From NCBI RefSeq assembly GCF_900116515.1, contig NZ_FPBA01000027.1, positions 1 through 64,000 on the forward strand: DNA of 64,000 bases, written 5' to 3'. The notes beneath the pieces are model-generated. The model saw only the letters and a program-made list of their open reading frames with translations. It had not been told where the DNA came from and did no database searches. The position numbers and the translations under genes were made by a program. Every line of letters starts with the position of its first letter. The first letter of the stretch is position 1. This document shows positions 25,098 to 34,344 of this stretch, piece after piece. This DNA is from Geodermatophilus amargosae (GTDB lineage: Bacteria; Actinomycetota; Actinomycetes; Mycobacteriales; Geodermatophilaceae).

Positions 25098-27845
25098 GCT
25101 GGAGCTGGAGCTGGGCCAGCTCGACGCGGGACCGGACACCGAGCTTGGAGTAGACGTTGCTCAGGTGGTACTCCACCGTCCGGGGACTGAGGAACAACCG
25201 AGCGGCGATGTCACGGTTGGCCAGGCCGGCGCTGACGAGCAGCGCTGTCTGCCGTTCCTGGGCTGTGAGGTCCCCGGCGGTCGCGACGTCGCGCTTGCGG
25301 GCCGTGGCCCCGGACGCTCGCAGCTCCTGCCGCGCGCGCTCGGCCCATGGTTCGGCTCGGAGCTCGGTGAACACCCGCAGGGCGGCGCCGAGGTGGGTGC
25401 GGGCGTCGACGCGGCGCCGGTTGCGGCGCAGGAACTCGCCGTACGCCAGCTGGGTTCGGGCCTGGGAGGCCGGACGGGTGCTGCGGCTGTGGAGCAGGAG
25501 CGCCTGGCTGAAATGTCGTTCGGCGTCCTCGCCGGTGCTGATCCGCGCTCGCCCGTGCTCGGCCATCGCCGCCGGCCATGGCTCGTCGACGGCGGCGGCG
25601 AACGCATCGAGGTCATCGGCCCAGCTGTGTACGAGGTCGGGTCGTCCTGCCCGGGTGGCTGCCTCCAGCCGGTCGATCGCGGCGGTCCTGCCGATCGTGG
25701 GATGCCGGATGCGGCCCAGGTGGTGCAGCGCTCCCTCGACGTCGGATGCGTTGGCGGCGAGGACTCCCCGTGTGCCCAGGCCGCCATGTCGGCAGCCGCG
25801 ACCCCGACGATGCCGACCGGTTGCGCGGCGAGGATGGCGTCCAGCTCGTCAAGGGCGTCGGTCGAGGAGGCCTCCCCGCGCAGTGCGCCGAGCAGACCTA
25901 CCCAGGCCAGGGGCATGGTGGTGAGCGGCAGCTGTCCCGTGCCGCGGGCCAGCACCAGTGCCTCGTTGGCCGCCGCGGCCGCGGTGCTCCACTCGCCGGT
26001 GGGAACGCGGCCCGACGGCAGCCGGGACAGCGCCTGCACCGCGGTGGTGACCGATCCGTTGTCCCGCGCGAGCGTGAGCAGCGCCTCGTAGCTGCGCTGC
26101 ACGACGGTCACGTCACCGAGGTGCATGGCGGCGATGCCGACGACGACCAGCAGATCGGCCTCCGGTGGCAGCGTCTCCGCTGCCCTGAACGCCTCTCGCC
26201 ACGCGGTCGCGGTGGGGCCCATCTCCCGGAGCAGGAAGTGGCGGTGTCCACGCAGGAGCGCCGAGAAGCACCGCAATCGCGGCGGCGATGCCTCCGGCAG
26301 CGACGGCAGGCTGAAGTCGAGACCCTCGTCGTCGGGGGAGACGCCGGCTCCCCAGGTCGCGAGTGCGGTGGCCTGCATGCGCATGCCCAGGGCGCGGGAG
26401 GCATCGAGCTCGGCAACCTCACCGGCGGCTTTCAGGATGATTCGCCGTCCCGTCTCCGGTGAGCCGATGTGCCACTCGATGCGGCCGCGGAGGGCGTCCA
26501 CGTCGGCCCGCAGCAGGGGATCGACGGTGTCGTGCCGGGCTTCGTCGGCCAGCTCACGGGCGTGCATGCCGTCGCCGGCCAGCCACGCGCTCCGGGCGGC
26601 GGCGAGCAGTCGAGTGGCGCGTGCGCCCGCGGTGCTGCTGAGTTGCGCGGCGCGTTCGGCAGCGGCGCTCGCGGCCTCGTGGCCGCCGCGGTGGGTGGCG
26701 CGCTCGGCGACTGCGTCGAGCCCGTCGGCGACGACGTCATCGGGGCCGGTGGTGGCCAGCGCGGCGTGCCAGGACGCGCGGTCCGCGTCGCCCGCCCGCA
26801 CGAGGACCGCCGCGAGAGCCCGGTGCGCGGCCTGCCGCTGGGAGGTAGTCGCCGCGGCGTAGACCGTCGACCGCACCAGCGGATGGCGCAGCCGTACCTC
26901 GCCGCCACTGACCCGGACCAGCCCGGAGAGTTCGGCGCCGTCGAGGGCGGCCTCCCCGGCACCGAGTCTCGTGGCGGCCTGCTGGACGACCGACAGGTGC
27001 CCGGAGTCGTCGGCCGCGGCGACGAGCAGCATGGTCTGGGCGTCCCCGGGTAGCCGGCGCGACCGGTCGAGGAACGCCCGCTCGACTCCCTCGGTCAGCG
27101 GCAAGTGCGCCGGAAGGCGGTCCCGGCCGGTCAGCTGCCCCTCCGACAGCACGTTCGGGAGCTCGACGAGCGCGAGCGGGTTCCCGCCGGTGCGTTCCCG
27201 CAGTGCCGCTCGTACCGCGCCACTCATCGCGGTTCCCGGGTGCTCGGCGAGCAGGGCGTCGGCGGCGTCGGCGTCCAGCCCGGACACGGTCAGTTGGGGC
27301 AGACCGACCCCGTCGAAGCGGCGTGCCTGGTCGTCACGGACGGCGAAGACCATCGCGATGCGGTCCGCGGCGATGCGGCGGGCGACGAACAAGAGAGCCT
27401 CGGCGGACGCGGTGTCGAGCCAGTGGGCGTCGTCGACGACGCAGACGAGCGGCTGCTGCTCCGCGGCCTCGGCAAGCAGTGAGAGGACCGCGGCGAAGAC
27501 GAGGAACCGGTCGTCGCCGCCTGCATCAGCTGCCCGGACCAGGGCCTGGCGTTCACCGAGCGCTCGGCGGAGGGCGTGCGCCTGGACGGGCGGGATGTCA
27601 TCCAGCCTGCCCAGGAGGGGCCGCAGCAACCGGTGCAGCGCCGCGAAGGCCAGCGGGGACTCCGATTCGATGCCGGCGGTCCACAGCACGGTCGCGTCGC
27701 CGGTCCGCTCGCCGAGATCGGACAGCAAGGCGGTCTTGCCAACGCCGGGCTCACCGCGCACGACGAGCGCACCGCCCCGGGACGCCGCGGCGCCGGCGAC
27801 GACCCCGTCCAGCCGTGCGCGCTCCGCTCCTCGCCCGTGGAGCAC
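25090..27845 (-). pseudogene. LuxR-family regulator with AAA ATPase, split by a one-base frameshift
   Basis: A large ATP-binding LuxR (LAL/MalT-like) regulator: Walker A GEPGVGKT near residue 30, Walker B VVDDAHWLD near 140, a long helical repeat region and a C-terminal HTH (LTAQERQTALLVSAGLANRDIA). The frame breaks at a run of four G (plus-strand C 25766-25769); five would give AHGGVLAANASDVEG and one continuous protein of about 918 residues. GTG 27845 starts at the conserved LHGRGAER; an upstream ATG at 27989 would add a 48-residue Arg/Ser-rich leader. Frameshift or sequencing error. Confidence 0.8.
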
Positions 27846-27997
27846 GTGCCGGACCGTACTCCGCCCGGACACCGGCGAACCGGCCCGCGAGCCCGCGACC
27901 ACGTGGAAACCCCGTGGTTCCACGGAGGCGACCGACCGCCGTCCCCGAGCAGCCTCTATCGCATCCACCCCAGCCCAGGAGAGCGACATGACACCTC

Positions 27998-28031
27998 AAC
28001 CCCACGACCGGAGCAACCCCACGACCGGAGC
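27998..28031 (+). repeat. Perfect 17-bp tandem duplication at the ABC gene ribosome site
   Basis: AACCCCACGACCGGAGC occurs twice back to back (27998-28014 and 28015-28031), ending 8 bases before ATG 28040. Each unit carries a GGAG, so the leader holds two copies of the Shine-Dalgarno segment. Confidence 0.7.
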
Positions 28032-28039
28032 GCACACCG

Positions 28040-28951
28040 ATGATCACCGTCTCCGGACTCACGAAGCAGTACGGCAGCCACGTCGCCGTCGACGACCTGA
28101 CCTTCGAGGTCGCCGCCAGCCGGGTCACCGGGTTCATCGGCCCCAACGGCGCCGGCAAGTCCACGACAATGCGGATGATGGTCGGCCTCACCCGGCCCGA
28201 CCGCGGTGAGGTCCGCTGCTCCGGCGTCCCCTACCGCGACCTCAAGAGCCCCGCACGGACCGTCGGCTCCGTCCTCGACGCCCGGTGCATGCACCCCGGC
28301 CGAACGGCCCGCAACCACCTGCGTGCCACCGCCGCCCTCAGCAGGATCCCGGGCAGCCGGGTCGAGGCCGTCCTGGCCGAGGTCGGCCTCGAGACCGCGG
28401 CGGATCAGCGGGCGGGCACCTTCTCCCTCGGCATGCGGCAGCGCCTCGCCCTGGCCGGCGCACTGCTCGGAGACCCGGAGATCCTGCTCCTCGACGAGCC
28501 GTCCAACGGCCTGGACCCCGCCGGCATCCGCTGGCTGCGCGACCACCACAGCGCCTTCGCCGCTCGGGGCGGCACGGTCTTCGTCTCCAGCCACCTCATC
28601 AGCGAGCTCAGCATGTTCGCCCACGACCTCGTGGTCATCGGCGGCGGAAAACTCCTCGCCGCCGAGCCCGTCGTGGCGATCACCGCACGTAACGCCGTCG
28701 CCGTGGTCATCGAGACCCCGGACGCGGTCCGGCTCCTGGACCTGCTCGCCGAGCGCGGTCTCGCCGCCGACGCCGTCGCCGGCCGGGTGGTCGTCCGCGG
28801 CACCAGCCGGGCCGCGGTCTCCCAGGTCGCCTACGACTCCGGCATCCACGTCGTCGGTCTCACCGAGACCTCCCGCTCGCTCGAGGACAGCCTGCTCGAC
28901 ATGACCAGGTCCTCCGCGGAGTTCGCCTCCGCCCCGTCCGCCACCCGCTGA
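28040..28951 (+). CDS. ABC transporter ATP-binding protein
   Basis: 303 residues: Walker A GPNGAGKS (34-41), signature FSLGMRQRL near 135, Walker B ILLLDEPSNGLDP near 155 and a C-terminal domain typical of drug or antibiotic exporters of the DrrA/CcmA group. ATG 28040 follows a duplicated GGAG. With the next gene it forms an ABC-2 type exporter. It is divergent from the frameshifted LuxR regulator, a possible controller. Confidence 0.92.
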   Translation: MITVSGLTKQYGSHVAVDDLTFEVAASRVTGFIGPNGAGKSTTMRMMVGLTRPDRGEVRCSGVPYRDLKSPARTVGSVLDARCMHPGRTARNHLRATAALSRIPGSRVEAVLAEVGLETAADQRAGTFSLGMRQRLALAGALLGDPEILLLDEPSNGLDPAGIRWLRDHHSAFAARGGTVFVSSHLISELSMFAHDLVVIGGGKLLAAEPVVAITARNAVAVVIETPDAVRLLDLLAERGLAADAVAGRVVVRGTSRAAVSQVAYDSGIHVVGLTETSRSLEDSLLDMTRSSAEFASAPSATR

Positions 28952-28977
28952 CCCGCACCCGAGAAGAGGACCCACCG

Positions 28978-29814
28978 ATGGACATCACCGACGTGACCGT
29001 GCAGCCGCTCCCGGCGGCACCCCACCTCACCGAGCGCCGCCCGCCCGTCCGAGCCCGCGGCGACGACGCCAGGGCCATCGGCGCCGCCCTCCGCAGCGAC
29101 TGGATCAAGGCCTCCACCGTCCGTTCGAACCGGGCCGTCCTCGGCCTCACCGCCGTGGGCGGTCTCGTCGTCTCCTGGGCCGTCTCGGTGCTCGTCACCG
29201 ACGAGGTGCTGACCGTGGCCGAGGTCGGCTTCTACTGGAGCAGCGTGTCCTCCATGCTGGCCGCCATCGCCGGGGTGCTGCTCTTCGGCTCCGAGGTCCA
29301 GCACGGGACCCTGGGCCCCGCGGTCGCCGCCCGCCCCGCACGGTGGGTGCTCGCGACGTCCAAGACGATCACGGCGGCCGGCCTGGGCCTGCTGGTCGGA
29401 GCCGTCGGCCTCGCGGCCGGCTTCGGAGGCGCGGCGATCGCCGGCCTCGGCGCGGGGGACATCGCGTCCCTGCCCGCCACGGTCGGCTGGGCCCTGCTGT
29501 TCAGCGCGCTCTCCGCCCTCCTCGGCCTGGGGATCAGCATGATCGTCCGGCAGAGCACGGGGGCCATCGCCGGCATCCTCGTCTGGGGCTTCGTCGTGGA
29601 GAACCTGGTCAAGCTCTTCCTCGCCGAAGAAGCCGCCCGATTCCTCCCCTTCGTCGCGGGCAACCACCTGCTCGCCTACGACTCCGACCTGGAGTCCGCC
29701 CACGCGATCGCCATCGCCCTGACCCGCGCCGAGAACGCCGCCGTCTTCGGGGGCTACGCAGCCGTGGCGCTCGCCGTCGGAACGCTCCTGCTGTACCGCC
29801 GGGACACCGAATGA
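28978..29814 (+). CDS. ABC-2 type transporter permease
   Basis: 278 residues: a 35-residue polar N-terminus, then six hydrophobic segments (about 58-80, 85-105, 120-150, 160-185, 190-210, 255-275). The ALRSDWIKASTVRSNRAVLG start is typical of ABC-2 permeases paired with DrrA-like ATPases. ATG 28978 follows GAAGAGGA, 26 bp after the ATPase stop. The substrate is unknown. Confidence 0.85.
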   Translation: MDITDVTVQPLPAAPHLTERRPPVRARGDDARAIGAALRSDWIKASTVRSNRAVLGLTAVGGLVVSWAVSVLVTDEVLTVAEVGFYWSSVSSMLAAIAGVLLFGSEVQHGTLGPAVAARPARWVLATSKTITAAGLGLLVGAVGLAAGFGGAAIAGLGAGDIASLPATVGWALLFSALSALLGLGISMIVRQSTGAIAGILVWGFVVENLVKLFLAEEAARFLPFVAGNHLLAYDSDLESAHAIAIALTRAENAAVFGGYAAVALAVGTLLLYRRDTE

Positions 29815-30839
29815 CCGGCCCGGCAGCGCCCCCCGCCGGACGCCTCACCATGCGGGCGGTCGTCCAGGACCGGTACGGCGAGGCCGAAGACGTCCTGCGC
29901 GAGGAGCAGATCCACCGGCCCGAGATCGGGGACAGCGAGGTGCTGGTCCGCGTGCATGCGGCCGGTGTCGACCGCGGTGTCTGGCACCTCATGACCGGCC
30001 TGGCCTACCCCGTCCGGCTGGCCGGGTACGGCGCCCGGGCTCCCAAGACGCGCGTGCGGGGCTCCGATCTCGCGGGAGTCGTCGAGGCGGTCGGCACGGA
30101 CGTCACCACGCTGCACCCGGGCGACGCCGTATTCGGCTACGGCATCGGCTCCTTCGCCGAGTACGCGGCCGCCCCCGAGGCCAAGCTCGCGCAGAAGCCG
30201 GAGAACCTGACCTTCGTGCAGGCGGCGGCCGTCCCCGTCTCTGGCCTGACCGCGCTGCAGGCCCTGCGCGACCACGCCCGGGTGCGACCGGGGCAGCGGG
30301 TCCTCGTCATCGGCGCCTCCGGTGGCGTCGGCACCTTCGCCGTCCAGATCGCCAAGGCCTTCGGCGCCGAGGTCACCGGCGTCTGCAGCACCGCCAAGAT
30401 CGACCTCGTCCGCTCCATCGGCGCCGACCACGTCATCGACTACCAGACCGACGACGCGCTGACCTGCGGAGACCAGCGCTACGACGTCATCCTGGACACC
30501 GGAGGGCACCGCTCCCTGCGGCAGTTGCGCCGAGCCCTCACCTCCCAGGGGACCCTCGTGCTCGTCGGCTCGGAGACCGGCGGGCGGTGGCTCGGTGGCA
30601 TGGACCGCCTGCTGCGCGCGATGGCGCTCTCCCCGTTCGTCGGCCAGCAGCTGCGCGGTTTCATGAACTCGGAGAACGCGGCCGACCTCGTCGTCCTCGC
30701 CGATCTCATCGAGTCCGGCGCGGTGACCCCGGCCGTCGACCGGACGTACCCGCTCGGCGAGGCCCCGGCGGCCGTCGCCCGGGTCCGCGACGGCCAGGCC
30801 CGCGGCAAGGTCGTCATCGACCTCGAGCGCCGCGCCTGA
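29811..30839 (+). CDS. Zinc-less MDR oxidoreductase (NAD(P)-dependent, quinone-reductase-like)
   Basis: 342 residues: GroES-like N-terminal domain and Rossmann domain with IGASGGVGTFAVQIA near residue 165. The zinc-binding cysteines are absent. ATG 29811 overlaps the permease stop (ATGA), so it belongs to the ABC operon. It is a different branch from the enzyme at 1280-2230 (longer, with a DRGVWHLMTG segment). Likely NADPH-dependent; substrate unknown. Confidence 0.9.
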   Translation: MTGPAAPPAGRLTMRAVVQDRYGEAEDVLREEQIHRPEIGDSEVLVRVHAAGVDRGVWHLMTGLAYPVRLAGYGARAPKTRVRGSDLAGVVEAVGTDVTTLHPGDAVFGYGIGSFAEYAAAPEAKLAQKPENLTFVQAAAVPVSGLTALQALRDHARVRPGQRVLVIGASGGVGTFAVQIAKAFGAEVTGVCSTAKIDLVRSIGADHVIDYQTDDALTCGDQRYDVILDTGGHRSLRQLRRALTSQGTLVLVGSETGGRWLGGMDRLLRAMALSPFVGQQLRGFMNSENAADLVVLADLIESGAVTPAVDRTYPLGEAPAAVARVRDGQARGKVVIDLERRA

Positions 30840-30851
30840 CGCAGCATCGTG

Positions 30852-30879
30852 CCCACCTCCGCGACGCCGCGGCGGTGGG
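30852..30879. terminator. Hairpin between convergent MDR and SARP-2 transcripts
   Basis: CCCACC and CCGCG on the left pair with CGCGG and GGTGGG on the right, with one mismatched base pair and a 4-base loop. It lies 13 bases after the MDR stop and could act on both strands. Confidence 0.6.
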
Positions 30880-30902
30880 AACGACGTCGGGTCGAGCGGC
30901 CG

Positions 30903-31004
30903 CTACGCGATCTCCCGGTGCAGCAGCCGCCACAGACCGGCCGCGAGGGGCAGGAGGATTCACCAGGGGAACGTGGCGAGCAGGTGCAGCCACCGGCTGT
31001 TCAT
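30903..31004 (-). other. Short membrane-peptide ORF with internal TGA
   Basis: From ATG 31004 the frame reads MNSRWLHLLATFPW, meets TGA at 30962-30960, then continues in the same frame with ILLPLAAGLWRLLHREIA to TAG at 30903. The two halves together look like a small hydrophobic peptide; the TGA follows a TGG and may be a nonsense change. It begins four bases after the SARP-2 stop. The evidence is slight. Confidence 0.25.
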
Positions 31005-31007
31005 CGA

Positions 31008-33911
31008 TCACCCGGATGGACCGCCGCGTGCGGCGGTCGCCAGGGCGTGCACTTCGCGATCACCGATGCGCTCGGCGTCGGCGCCGATGGCCCGGAGGTC
31101 TTCCTCGGCGCCGGGTTCACCGTCCTCTGCACGCATGGTCGCCCGCAGGCAGGCGGCGAGCAGGGCGCCCTCGCCGGCGCCGGACTCGTCGTACCAGCGG
31201 TGGGCTGCGTCCAGCAGTGTGCGTGCGGCGGGTCGGTCGCCGGCGCCGCGCAGGACCTCCGCCTGGGCTACGTGGGCGAGCGTGAGCAGCCGGCGGTCTC
31301 CGGCGAGTTGGGCACCGGCGACGGCCCTGTGCAGGGTGTCGGCTGCGGCTGGGTCGCCGGACTGGTGCTGGGCGCGGCCGAGGTGCACGCGGTGCAGCGA
31401 GGCTGCCCCGCCGAATCCGAGCCTGTCTGCAGACTCGGCGGCGTCCCCGTGGTGGGCTACGGCGTCGGAGAAGCGCCCTTCGGCGTGGGCGATTCTGCCG
31501 AGCGCGCCTTCGGCGTGCAGCAGCGCCCAGTTGTCTCCGATCGGCCGCAGGATCCTGATGGCCTGCTCACAGGCGGCGCGGCCGCCGGTCGTGTCGCCGA
31601 GTGCGAGGGCTGCGAACGCCGTGAGCAGCAGGCTGCCGCCCTCCTCCCAGGTGGCTCCCGTGGCGGCGTAGGCGTCCCGGCAGTGCGCCAGGTCGGTCAG
31701 CGCCTCGGCGGCACGGCCTTCCTGGGGTAGGACGAAGCCGTTGTACCAACGGGCCTGCAGGGCCAGCGACGCGTCGTTCCCGGCCAGGGCGGTGGCCCGG
31801 TCGAGGAGGCTGCGGGCCGGTTTGAGGTCTCCCGACATCGCCTCGAACCAGCTCTCCAGCAGCAGCGCGCGCACCTCGAGGTCGCGCGGTGGGTGGTCGG
31901 CGGCGAGGCGCGCGGCGCGCAGCCGGCCGGCGGCGGCCCCGTCATCGAGCAGCACCCACGCCCAGCCGAGGTCGACGGCGATCCGCAGCCCGGTGAGGGG
32001 ATTGGTGCCCTGGGCCCGAGCGAGGGCGGCGTCGATCGTGGCCCGCTCGGCCGCAGTGACGGCGACCTGCGCGGCCTGGGCGGGGCCGCGCACCGTCGCG
32101 GCGACGTCGGCGGCCAGTTGCGCGGTCCAGGAGACGAGTGCGTCGGCTGCCGCACCGGCGGCCCCGGCCTCGGTCGCCCGGTCGGCGGCGAAGGCGCGGA
32201 TGCTGTCCAGCAGCCGGTAGCGGGTTCCTCCGGCGGCGTCCGCGTCGGCGGTGACCAGCGAGCGGTCGACCAGGCGGTCGACGACGTCGAGCGCGGCGGC
32301 GCGTGGCACCCCGAGTGCGGCCAGGACGTGCTCGAGGGCCGGCATGGTGGCCCCGCCCGGGTACTGCGCCAGGGCCCACAGGCCGCGCTGGTCGTCGGGG
32401 AAGAGCAGGTCGTAGCTCCAGGACAGCGCGGCGGCGAGGGTGCGCCGGCGCTCCGGGCGGGTCGACGTCGGATCGGCGAGGAGCGTGAACCGGTCATCGA
32501 GCCGCCGGACAATCTCGGGCACCGACATGATCCGCGTCCGCGCCGCTGCCAGCTCGATGGCCAGCGGAAGGCAGTCCAGGGCGTGGCAGAGCTGCGCCAC
32601 GGACGGCGTGGCGTCCGCCGTCAGGGTGAATGAGGGCCGCCGCTCGGTGGCGCGCTGTGCGAACAGGGATACGGCGTCGGCCTCCGGCAGCGGGCCGAGC
32701 GAAACGACCAGCTCGCCGTCGAGCCCGAGCGACCGTTGGCTGGTGACCAGCAGCCGCACCCGCGGCGCGCCGGTGAGGACGGCCGCGACAAGCGCCGCGA
32801 CCGGCTCCGCGAGGTGCTCGCAGTTGTCGAGCAGCAGCAGCATGTCGCTTCCGCGCAGGTAGGTGGCGACATCCCGGCGGACGCCGTCCACCGCTGGAAC
32901 GGCGTCTGCGATGGCGACGGGCACCTCATCAGCGGTCCGGGCGCCCTCCAGCCGGACCAGCCACGCACCGTCCGGGGCGGTGTTCCGGCCGGCGGCTTCC
33001 ACCGCCAGCCGCGTCTTGCCCACGCCGGCGGGACCCACGACCGTGACCAGGCGGTTCCCGCCGAGGGCCTGCAGCAGCCCGGCCAGGTCGTCGACGCGCC
33101 CCACGAGCGGGGTCGCCGGCATCGGTACGTTCCCGAGACGGCGCGCTGGAGGCGGCGACCGGACGGCGGGCGCGAGCCCCGGGTCGTGTCTCAACACCTG
33201 GCGCTCGAGTGCTGCCAGCTCGGCGCCCGGGTCCACGCCGAGCTCGTCGGACAGGATGCGCGACACCCGCCGGGAGGCCGCCAGGGCATCGGACTGGCGC
33301 CCGGCGCCGTAGAGAGCGGTGATCAGCAGCGCCCACAGCCGCTCGCGCAGGGGGTGCGCGGCGACCAGCGACTCCAGCTCGCCGACGACCTCCCCGGTGG
33401 CGCCCAGGGCCAGGCGCGCGGCGAGCTCGTCCTCGATCAGCCGGACTCGTGTCTCCTCGAGGCGGACGCGGTGCGGCAGGACCCACTCCGCCGCGCCCGC
33501 CGCGGGCAGCACCTCGCCGTCGAACAGGGCCAGCCCCTCCCGGCAGGTGGCCTCTGCCGCGTCGGCTTTCCCCGCGGCCAGCAGCGCGCCGCCCTCGTCG
33601 GCGAGCCGGAGGACGTGCAGGGCGTCCACCCGGCCGGGGTCGATGGCCAGCGTGTACCCCTCGGGTCCGCCGGTCAGCGCGGACGGGGCGCCCAGGGCCC
33701 GGCGCAACTGCGACACCTTCGTCTGCAGGGTGTTCAGCCGAGTCCCCGGGGTGCCGGGCCACAGCTCCTCGACCAACCGCTCGGCGCGGACCGGACGGCC
33801 GGCGTCCAGCGCGAGGCGCACCAGCAGCTCGGTGGTCAGGCCGCTGGGCACGGGCGCGGGCGCCCCGTCGCGCCGCACCTCCACCCGACCCAGCACCGCG
33901 ACGGTGATCAC
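31008..33911 (-). CDS. SARP (AfsR-like) regulator with BTAD and NB-ARC ATPase (SARP-2)
   Basis: 967 residues: winged helix (about 1-95) with NTLQTKVSQLRRALG, BTAD (about 100-240), NB-ARC-type ATPase with Walker A GPAGVGKT (293-300) and LLLLDNCEH near 352, then TPR-like helical repeats to the end. ATG 33911 is preceded by three 11-bp-phased heptamers (33927-33955) within 45 bp, so autoregulation is likely. It is divergent from a run of small membrane proteins and an epimerase. The signal it senses is unknown. Confidence 0.9.
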   Translation of the reverse strand: MITVAVLGRVEVRRDGAPAPVPSGLTTELLVRLALDAGRPVRAERLVEELWPGTPGTRLNTLQTKVSQLRRALGAPSALTGGPEGYTLAIDPGRVDALHVLRLADEGGALLAAGKADAAEATCREGLALFDGEVLPAAGAAEWVLPHRVRLEETRVRLIEDELAARLALGATGEVVGELESLVAAHPLRERLWALLITALYGAGRQSDALAASRRVSRILSDELGVDPGAELAALERQVLRHDPGLAPAVRSPPPARRLGNVPMPATPLVGRVDDLAGLLQALGGNRLVTVVGPAGVGKTRLAVEAAGRNTAPDGAWLVRLEGARTADEVPVAIADAVPAVDGVRRDVATYLRGSDMLLLLDNCEHLAEPVAALVAAVLTGAPRVRLLVTSQRSLGLDGELVVSLGPLPEADAVSLFAQRATERRPSFTLTADATPSVAQLCHALDCLPLAIELAAARTRIMSVPEIVRRLDDRFTLLADPTSTRPERRRTLAAALSWSYDLLFPDDQRGLWALAQYPGGATMPALEHVLAALGVPRAAALDVVDRLVDRSLVTADADAAGGTRYRLLDSIRAFAADRATEAGAAGAAADALVSWTAQLAADVAATVRGPAQAAQVAVTAAERATIDAALARAQGTNPLTGLRIAVDLGWAWVLLDDGAAAGRLRAARLAADHPPRDLEVRALLLESWFEAMSGDLKPARSLLDRATALAGNDASLALQARWYNGFVLPQEGRAAEALTDLAHCRDAYAATGATWEEGGSLLLTAFAALALGDTTGGRAACEQAIRILRPIGDNWALLHAEGALGRIAHAEGRFSDAVAHHGDAAESADRLGFGGAASLHRVHLGRAQHQSGDPAAADTLHRAVAGAQLAGDRRLLTLAHVAQAEVLRGAGDRPAARTLLDAAHRWYDESGAGEGALLAACLRATMRAEDGEPGAEEDLRAIGADAERIGDREVHALATAARGGPSG

Positions 33912-33926
33912 CGAGCGAGCCTAGGG

Positions 33927-33955
33927 CCGTCAGCCCGCCGTCAGTGCGTCGTCAG
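33927..33955. promoter_or_regulatory. Three 11-bp-phased heptamers upstream of SARP-2
   Basis: CCGTCAG (33927-33933), CCGTCAG (33938-33944) and TCGTCAG (33949-33955) repeat at exactly 11-bp steps. They fill most of the 67-bp space between SARP-2 (start 33911) and the divergent gene at 33979. This is the classic SARP operator form and the clearest example in the window. Confidence 0.75.
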
Positions 33956-33978
33956 CCGTCCCGTCGAGGCTTCCCCGC

Positions 33979-34308
33979 ATGGCAGCCAGCACAGACCCGG
34001 AACAACTGATCCGGGACCTCATCGCGGGCAGCGACGGCAGCACCGCCGCTCTTCGCGAGGCCGCCCGCACCAGCGCCCACCCGGCGGTGCTCGTCGCCGC
34101 CGCCCTCATCACCCCCGCGGGGACCGACCTGCTCGACCGGGCCGCCGCGGCCGCCAACGGCACCCGCGACCGCCAGCTGGTCGCGATCGCCACGGCTCAC
34201 CTGCGCGGCGACCACGACCGTGCCCTCCTGCTGGCCCGCGACCACCTGGCCACCCATCCCGACTCCCTGCTGGTCGCCCACATCGCCGCGCTGTCCACCC
34301 AGCGCTGA
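33979..34308 (+). CDS. Small helical hypothetical protein
   Basis: 109 residues, Ala-rich, without membrane segments, made of paired helices; the C-terminal half (DHDRALLLARDHLATHPDS) looks like a single TPR-like repeat. ATG 33979 has GAGG nine bases before it. Family not recognised. Divergent from SARP-2 and next to its heptamer array, so probably co-regulated with it. Confidence 0.7.
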   Translation: MAASTDPEQLIRDLIAGSDGSTAALREAARTSAHPAVLVAAALITPAGTDLLDRAAAAANGTRDRQLVAIATAHLRGDHDRALLLARDHLATHPDSLLVAHIAALSTQR

Positions 34309-34344
34309 CCGCCCACCAAGCCCTCACCGACAAGGAATCCCGTC

